From DIGJ01 sp041739345 (lineage in GTDB: Bacteria; Bacillota; Clostridia; Lachnospirales; Lachnospiraceae): 64,000 nt of DNA. Positions 59,459 through 64,000 of the stretch are shown one piece after another; within the stretch, counting starts at the first letter, position 1; every line of letters starts with the position of its first letter. The notes beneath the pieces were generated by a model. The model was given only the letters and a program-made list of their open reading frames with translations. It was not told the DNA's origin and searched no databases. The DNA is taken from positions 159,258 to 223,257 of the forward strand of contig JBGSNZ010000014.1 in the NCBI GenBank assembly GCA_041739345.1. Direction: 5' to 3'. A program made the position numbers and the translations under genes.

Positions 59459-60985
59459 TTATCGTTTTTCTTTAATAATCTGAACACCAATTCCTAGTAC
59501 AACTAAAATTCCGGAAAGTATCAAATAAAATAAAATATTATTTGACTTGAAATTTAAAAAATCAAAATTACCCATATTATTAAGCGGTCCAAAGTAAAAC
59601 CATGCAATATATACGGCTTCAAATAATTTACGGTTACCGGCTATACTTCCAAATACAATCGCGAGTGTTGCTACAAATAGAATACCAACAATCCATCCAA
59701 TAAAATGTGTAGCATCACCAATCATTACAAAATGAATCAATACCCCCAAAGACACAATCAGTGAAACTATAAAACCGGATATCCATGTTGCTATCCACTT
59801 GTTATAACGAGAACAACTTGAATTTATCAAATCTTCCGTAAAATAATACTTTTCCCTACATCCCATCTGAGAGTAGATTGAAAACGGAAGTAACATAATC
59901 ACCGATAGATAGTGGATATCACCTTTTAGTGGAGCCAACATACCTACAAAAATACCAGTAAGAACAAGTAAGTACCACCACATAGGCATGGCCATTGCCA
60001 TTATTTTAAATTCTCCTACAACAATAGAAATTAAGTTACTGTGTTTAACTTTTGCAACTGGAGATAATGTAATATTCTTAGCATTTGTGAGAGTATTAAT
60101 TTTAATATGTTTCTTTGCTTTCATGGATGATAAACTTACACAAATATCTTTTTTATCTTTAAATCTGTCAAACAATAAGGATGATATTCCTACTAAAATA
60201 AATGCTACAAGAATCCATAGGAAGCGACTTATCAAAAACTCTTTATCCCAGGTAATTCCTTCGAAGATAAAAAGTATGGGAGGTTTTTTTGTATTGTAAT
60301 ATCCAAAACTTCCTCCGTCAATTGAAATACCGGGCATTACGTTACGAACAGTCTCTGTCATTTTTTCTAAAACCATGCCAATACCAAAAAGATCATATTT
60401 ATTATTTGGTATTGCTACGGAAGCCACAGAAAAAGAAATCCATACAGCAAAAATTACAATGTTTCCGAAGCTACCTTTGATTATCTTAACCACATCAAAC
60501 ACTACCGTTAATGCCGCTACGAAAAAAAGGCTTGGAACTGTAATGAAAAATAGAGGTCCGAAATAGTCAACTATACGGATATACATTTCTTCACCGCGTA
60601 ACAACTGCATACCCATAAGAGCAGTTACAAAAAGTAGTTCCAGTAGCACTAATATTGAAAAATTAGTAAGGAATACGGAAAAAATGTAATTTGTTTTTGT
60701 AATCGGAGTAGCTGCGATTATCTGCCCTATTTTTAATCTTCTGTCTTCAGAAATCTGGCTTCGTAACAGATAAAATCCGGGAAGCCAAAGCAAAATGGTA
60801 GAAAGTGAAGCTGCCAAGGCACCTAACCATGCTGAGTTATAAATCCCCCTTACGCCACCTAAATAGAAAATTTCATATCCATCATTTGCTGCGGGAATAC
60901 AAAGAAAACCTAATACGATGCAGATGACAGTTACCAATAAAAATTTATTGGTACGTATTTGTCTTATGAATCCATACTTTAGCAT
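59459..60985 (-). CDS. ABC-2 type transporter permease, fused double-length
   Basis: A 508-residue membrane protein with about twelve hydrophobic segments in two halves separated by a basic cytoplasmic linker near residues 275-300. Each half resembles an ABC-2 permease, the second with IISSIVVGEFKIMAMAMPMWWYLL-like start. It should form an exporter with the ATPase encoded upstream, whose gene overlaps it by 7 nt. Regulation by the divergent two-component system suggests envelope stress or antimicrobial-peptide defence. Confidence 0.75.
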   Translation of the reverse strand: MLKYGFIRQIRTNKFLLVTVICIVLGFLCIPAANDGYEIFYLGGVRGIYNSAWLGALAASLSTILLWLPGFYLLRSQISEDRRLKIGQIIAATPITKTNYIFSVFLTNFSILVLLELLFVTALMGMQLLRGEEMYIRIVDYFGPLFFITVPSLFFVAALTVVFDVVKIIKGSFGNIVIFAVWISFSVASVAIPNNKYDLFGIGMVLEKMTETVRNVMPGISIDGGSFGYYNTKKPPILFIFEGITWDKEFLISRFLWILVAFILVGISSLLFDRFKDKKDICVSLSSMKAKKHIKINTLTNAKNITLSPVAKVKHSNLISIVVGEFKIMAMAMPMWWYLLVLTGIFVGMLAPLKGDIHYLSVIMLLPFSIYSQMGCREKYYFTEDLINSSCSRYNKWIATWISGFIVSLIVSLGVLIHFVMIGDATHFIGWIVGILFVATLAIVFGSIAGNRKLFEAVYIAWFYFGPLNNMGNFDFLNFKSNNILFYLILSGILVVLGIGVQIIKEKR

Positions 60986-61857
60986 TGGTTATCTCCTTCT
61001 TTATTAGTAAGCCATAAATAGGCATCCTCAAGAGACGGTTGTAGTAGCTTAGCATCAAGACTTGGCATTGATTCGGAAATAATTCTCGCATGAATACCAT
61101 CGCTTTTTTGCATGGAACTGCTGATTTGAAATTTCTGTTGCAACTCCTGCATTTTATCTATGGGAATAATTGAATTCCATACCTTCGCGTCAACAGACTG
61201 AAGCAGCCTATCAGGTGTTTTATTTGCAACTAATTTGCCTTTTAACATAATGGCTATATTAGGTGCTATGGATTCTATGTCAGTTACGATATGCGTAGAT
61301 AAAAGTACTATTTTGTTTGCAGATACGGATGAAAGGAGATTTCGAAACTGAATACGTTCTTCTGGGTCGAGCCCTACCGTAGGTTCATCTACAATGAGTA
61401 CATCAGGATCATTCAATAATGCTTGAGCGATTCCTACTCTTTGTCTCATTCCACCAGAAAAACCTCCTACCATTTGTTTTTTGAAATCGGATAAATGTAA
61501 TATTTCCAATAATTCATCAATTCTCTTTTTGGATGATTTTACAGATAGATTTTTCATTGCTGCCATATACTCCAGAAATTCCACAGGATTCATATTTGGA
61601 TAAATACCAAAGTTTTGAGGCAGATAACCTAATACATTTCTAATCTCTTTTGGCTTTTTCGAAATATCAACATCGTTAAATAATATATGGCCAGAGCTAG
61701 GTTTTTCGATGGTTGCAATCATTTTCATCAATGTGGATTTTCCTGCTCCATTTGGACCTAAAAGCCCAGTTACTCCGTCATGTAATTCAATAGAGAGATT
61801 ATCGATTACTTTTTTCTTATCATAGGTTTTCGAAACAGCGTTAATTGTAAGTTTCAT
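60979..61857 (-). CDS. ABC-2 transporter ATP-binding protein
   Basis: A 292-residue ATPase: Walker A GLLGPNGAGKST, Q-loop YLPQNFG, signature FSGGMRQRVG, Walker B VLIVDEPTVGLDPEE and LLSTHIVTDIE. The ~85-residue C-terminal extension is usual for drug/peptide exporters. It is the first gene of the leftward operon (ATPase, permease, lipoprotein). GGGGAAAT lies before the ATG. Confidence 0.9.
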   Translation of the reverse strand: MKLTINAVSKTYDKKKVIDNLSIELHDGVTGLLGPNGAGKSTLMKMIATIEKPSSGHILFNDVDISKKPKEIRNVLGYLPQNFGIYPNMNPVEFLEYMAAMKNLSVKSSKKRIDELLEILHLSDFKKQMVGGFSGGMRQRVGIAQALLNDPDVLIVDEPTVGLDPEERIQFRNLLSSVSANKIVLLSTHIVTDIESIAPNIAIMLKGKLVANKTPDRLLQSVDAKVWNSIIPIDKMQELQQKFQISSSMQKSDGIHARIISESMPSLDAKLLQPSLEDAYLWLTNKEGDNQC

Positions 61858-61901
61858 TTAATTTCCCCTTTTCTATTTTGATAAACAAAGTATAACTGCC
61901 T

Positions 61902-61921
61902 AAAGTAAAAACAAAGTAAAA
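61902..61921. promoter_or_regulatory. Tandem direct repeat, likely OmpR-type response-regulator site
   Basis: AAAGTAAAA occurs at 61902-61910 and 61913-61921, exactly 11 bp apart, the helical spacing bound by tandem OmpR-family dimers. A related AAAGTATAA lies at 61887. It is in the spacer between the exporter and the two-component genes. Confidence 0.5.
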
Positions 61922-62017
61922 CCAAAACCATAGGAAGATAAAATTTTATTACATTGCTATAATTAGAAAAATTATTGTGATATACTTATAAAAACATTTA
62001 GGAAGAAGGAGATTTCC

Positions 62018-62740
62018 ATGTATCAAAACGAGAAAATACTTTTGATTGATGATGAGTCCGGTCTTTTGGATCTACTGACGATAATACTGAAAAAAGAACG
62101 CTATACATATATTACAACCGCTATGACGGCTTATGATGCTCTTAGCCTTGTAAAAAAAAATACATATGATTTGATTTTGCTGGATGTTATGCTTCCAGAC
62201 TTTTCGGGTTTTGATTTATGTACGGAAATAAGAAAATATACGACAACTCCAATTATTTTTTTGACTGCATGCAACAGCGATTTTGATAAACTTACCGGCC
62301 TTGCAATCGGCGGGGATGATTATATTACCAAACCATTTAATCCTTTGGAGGTAGTTGCTAGAGTTAAAGCCATGCTCCGACGCAAAGAACTATATGCATC
62401 TGTAGCGCACCGCGAAAAGTCAGAAAACAGGTTTGATTATGGTTGTTTTTCACTCGGCACGGACAACGCTTTACTCGTTGTTGATGGGAATCCTATCGAA
62501 TGTACGGCCAAGGAATTTGAACTGTTAAAATTCTTTTGCCAAAATCCAAATCATGTATTTACGTCATCACAATTATATGAATCGGTATGGAATAATCCTG
62601 GGTTTGGGGAAGAAAAAACGGTAACTATGCATATTTCGAAATTAAGAAAAAAATTAAATGATGATGCAAAGAATCCTGCAATTATTTTAAATATGCGGGG
62701 TATTGGGTATAAATTTATTCCACCAGTTAAGGAGAAATAG
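62018..62740 (+). CDS. OmpR-family response regulator
   Basis: A 240-residue regulator: receiver with acidic IDDE, phosphorylated Asp56 in LILLDVMLPDF and Lys in YITKPFNP, then a winged helix (ECTAKEFELLKFFCQNPNHVFTSSQLYESVW...EEKTVTMHISKLRKKLNDDAKNP). The kinase starts 3 nt after its stop. GAAGGAG precedes the ATG. It probably controls the divergent exporter operon. Confidence 0.92.
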   Translation: MYQNEKILLIDDESGLLDLLTIILKKERYTYITTAMTAYDALSLVKKNTYDLILLDVMLPDFSGFDLCTEIRKYTTTPIIFLTACNSDFDKLTGLAIGGDDYITKPFNPLEVVARVKAMLRRKELYASVAHREKSENRFDYGCFSLGTDNALLVVDGNPIECTAKEFELLKFFCQNPNHVFTSSQLYESVWNNPGFGEEKTVTMHISKLRKKLNDDAKNPAIILNMRGIGYKFIPPVKEK

Positions 62741-62743
62741 TAT

Positions 62744-63853
62744 ATGAAATTAAAGATTAGATTTACTACCTTTTTTATTGTTGGTCTTTTCGGGTTTATC
62801 CTTTATCTTGGTATTATTATGGCCTTGATTTTTGACGGCTTTTTCCCATATCTGGGCTTCGAACATGCAGATGACAATGTGATTTTATTTTTAATCATCT
62901 TTTCTTTCTGTTTTATTACTGCCAGTGCTATTTTTGGACATTACTTTGTAAATCCCATACTTTATATTATTTCTTTTATTAAAAACGTATCAGCAGACAA
63001 CAAAATAGAAAGGAAAAATGAAGAAAGCTGCATGGATTTTTCCAAAACCAATAAAGAATTATTTAATAAACAAGGACAGTTAAGATGGCGTTATCTACTA
63101 TATGAAGAAGTGATTTTAGATTTACATAAGCTATCTGAAGATTTGGAGAAGGCAAAATTTGAACGTAAAGAATTGGAAACTGCAAAGAAAAACTGGATTC
63201 GTGGTGTATCCCATGATTTGAAAACTCCACTTTCTTATGTTGTGGGATATTCGGGTTTATTATTAAATGAAGAATATACATGGAACAAGGAAGAGCAGAG
63301 CGACTTTTTAAACATAATCAATGAGAAAGGTAAATATATAGAAGCGTTAATTGGCGATTTCAACCTGTCTTTTCAATTAAACGAAGGGGATGCTAAAGTT
63401 CCATTAACACGGTCTTCTTTTGAACTTGTTTCTTCTATGAAAAACTTGATTGCAGATATTTCAAATCATCCGAAAGCTGTTCATTATGACTTTTCATTTA
63501 ATTCTTCCGAACCTGTATTTATGGTTTTGGCAGATCAAAAATTATTAAACCGTATGTTTGAAAATTTGATTATGAATGCCGTTTTACATAATGAAGAGGG
63601 TACGAAAATCAGCGTATCTGTAACGAAAACGAAAAACCAGCATGTAAGAATTGCTATTTCAGACAATGGAAATGGATTGGAAAACAACGAAAGACATCCA
63701 TTATTGGGAGACTGTGGATGGGGCTTTGGTCTTACTGTTGTTAAGAATATTGTAGAAGCGCATAATGGCAGTGCTGATTTTGAAAGAAAACAAAATGTCG
63801 GGACAAGTTGTTATATAGATTTACCGATATTATCCACTAAAACGGAAAATTAA
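62744..63853 (+). CDS. Sensor histidine kinase
   Basis: A 369-residue kinase with two helices (~9-31 and 45-68) joined by about 15 residues, so it has almost no external domain; kinases of this shape (intramembrane-sensing type) often sense through a partner transporter. His157 lies in GVSHDLKTPLS; N-box NLIMNAVLHNE, G1 SDNGNGL and G2 GWGFGLTVVKNI follow. It forms a coupled pair with the response regulator. Confidence 0.92.
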   Translation: MKLKIRFTTFFIVGLFGFILYLGIIMALIFDGFFPYLGFEHADDNVILFLIIFSFCFITASAIFGHYFVNPILYIISFIKNVSADNKIERKNEESCMDFSKTNKELFNKQGQLRWRYLLYEEVILDLHKLSEDLEKAKFERKELETAKKNWIRGVSHDLKTPLSYVVGYSGLLLNEEYTWNKEEQSDFLNIINEKGKYIEALIGDFNLSFQLNEGDAKVPLTRSSFELVSSMKNLIADISNHPKAVHYDFSFNSSEPVFMVLADQKLLNRMFENLIMNAVLHNEEGTKISVSVTKTKNQHVRIAISDNGNGLENNERHPLLGDCGWGFGLTVVKNIVEAHNGSADFERKQNVGTSCYIDLPILSTKTEN

Positions 63854-63900
63854 TGAAAGAAGTTAGTGTATAATTATTATTGGCAAAAGAAATAAAAAAA

Positions 63901-63945
63901 TGGGAAGAAGGATAACCCCTCTTCCCAACCATACAGTTTTTTATT
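63901..63945 (+). terminator. Terminator after the two-component operon
   Basis: TGGGAAGA/TCTTCCCA arms (63901-63908 and 63920-63927), an inner GG/CC, and a T run from 63937. Confidence 0.65.
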
Positions 63946-63985
63946 ATGATATTAATTGTCGAGATTAAATCGTAAAGGAGACTGT

Positions 63986-64000
63986 ATGATGAATACTATT
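63986..64000 (+). CDS. Start of a gene cut by the window edge
   Basis: AAAGGAG lies 5-6 nt before ATGATG, followed by AATACTATT to the last base. Only five codons (MMNTI) are visible, so nothing can be said about the product. Confidence 0.45.

Noticed and set aside
1..64000. CRISPR arrays, tRNA or rRNA genes
   Set aside because: No regularly spaced repeats and no tRNA- or rRNA-like sequence found on reading either strand; a dedicated scan was not possible.

Overview
The window is AT-rich, with consensus -35/-10 boxes, strong GGAGG-type ribosome binding sites, frequent TTG/GTG starts and compact hairpin-plus-U-run terminators. The gene content points to a low-GC Firmicute of class Clostridia, most likely Lachnospiraceae: RNase J, MutE/MutG-type lantibiotic immunity transporters, HTH-TPR regulators, LytTR-DUF3021 pairs and several polar amino-acid importers. 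The family assignment is inference. I see no rRNA, tRNA or CRISPR array.

Layout. 1-2.9 kb: two consecutive adenine-N6 DNA methyltransferases of a restriction-modification locus, the first cut by the window edge. 3-7.2 kb: single genes (lipoprotein, acyltransferase, hydrolase-family protein, glyoxalase-fold protein, HTH-TPR regulator). 7.4-10.1 kb: a candidate small RNA, then an amino-acid ABC importer with a fused binding protein-permease. 10.3-13.6 kb: CPBP protease, endonuclease IV and a chemoreceptor. 13.7-19.5 kb: two TetR-headed operons, one for an orphan RnfC-like iron-sulfur protein plus a membrane protein, the other for an SDR, a condensation-fold acyltransferase and two small proteins. 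19.6-31.8 kb: RNase J, a P-loop kinase, TraX, an ECF sigma/anti-sigma pair, RecQ, a GGDEF/HD-GYP protein and an EamA exporter. 32-35.2 kb: HTH-TPR and AraC regulators and a C45 peptidase-family protein.

35.2-37.6 kb is a gene-poor, more GC-rich convergent intergenic region and the most unusual part of the window. It holds two large nested palindromes (about 210-230 nt) that share an architecture but not a sequence. One is split by an IS1111-group IS110-family element whose 3' non-coding part looks like a bridge (seek) RNA. The split allows the insertion footprint to be read almost to the base.

37.6-42.1 kb: a LanFEG-type antimicrobial-peptide immunity transporter divergent from its two-component system. 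42.1-53.1 kb: a TetR-controlled cassette (FGGY kinase; divergently a class III aminotransferase, a tandem class II aldolase and an MFS transporter), followed by a second amino-acid importer in an operon with a cytidylate-kinase-like protein and a sigma factor. This looks like a catabolic unit for an unidentified amino-sugar or amino-polyol-like compound. 53.2-58.8 kb: a small hydrophilic protein, a PAF-acetylhydrolase-like membrane hydrolase, LytTR-DUF3021 and a third amino-acid importer. 58.8-64 kb: a DUF4097 lipoprotein and ABC-2 transporter divergent from a second two-component system, then the start of one more gene.
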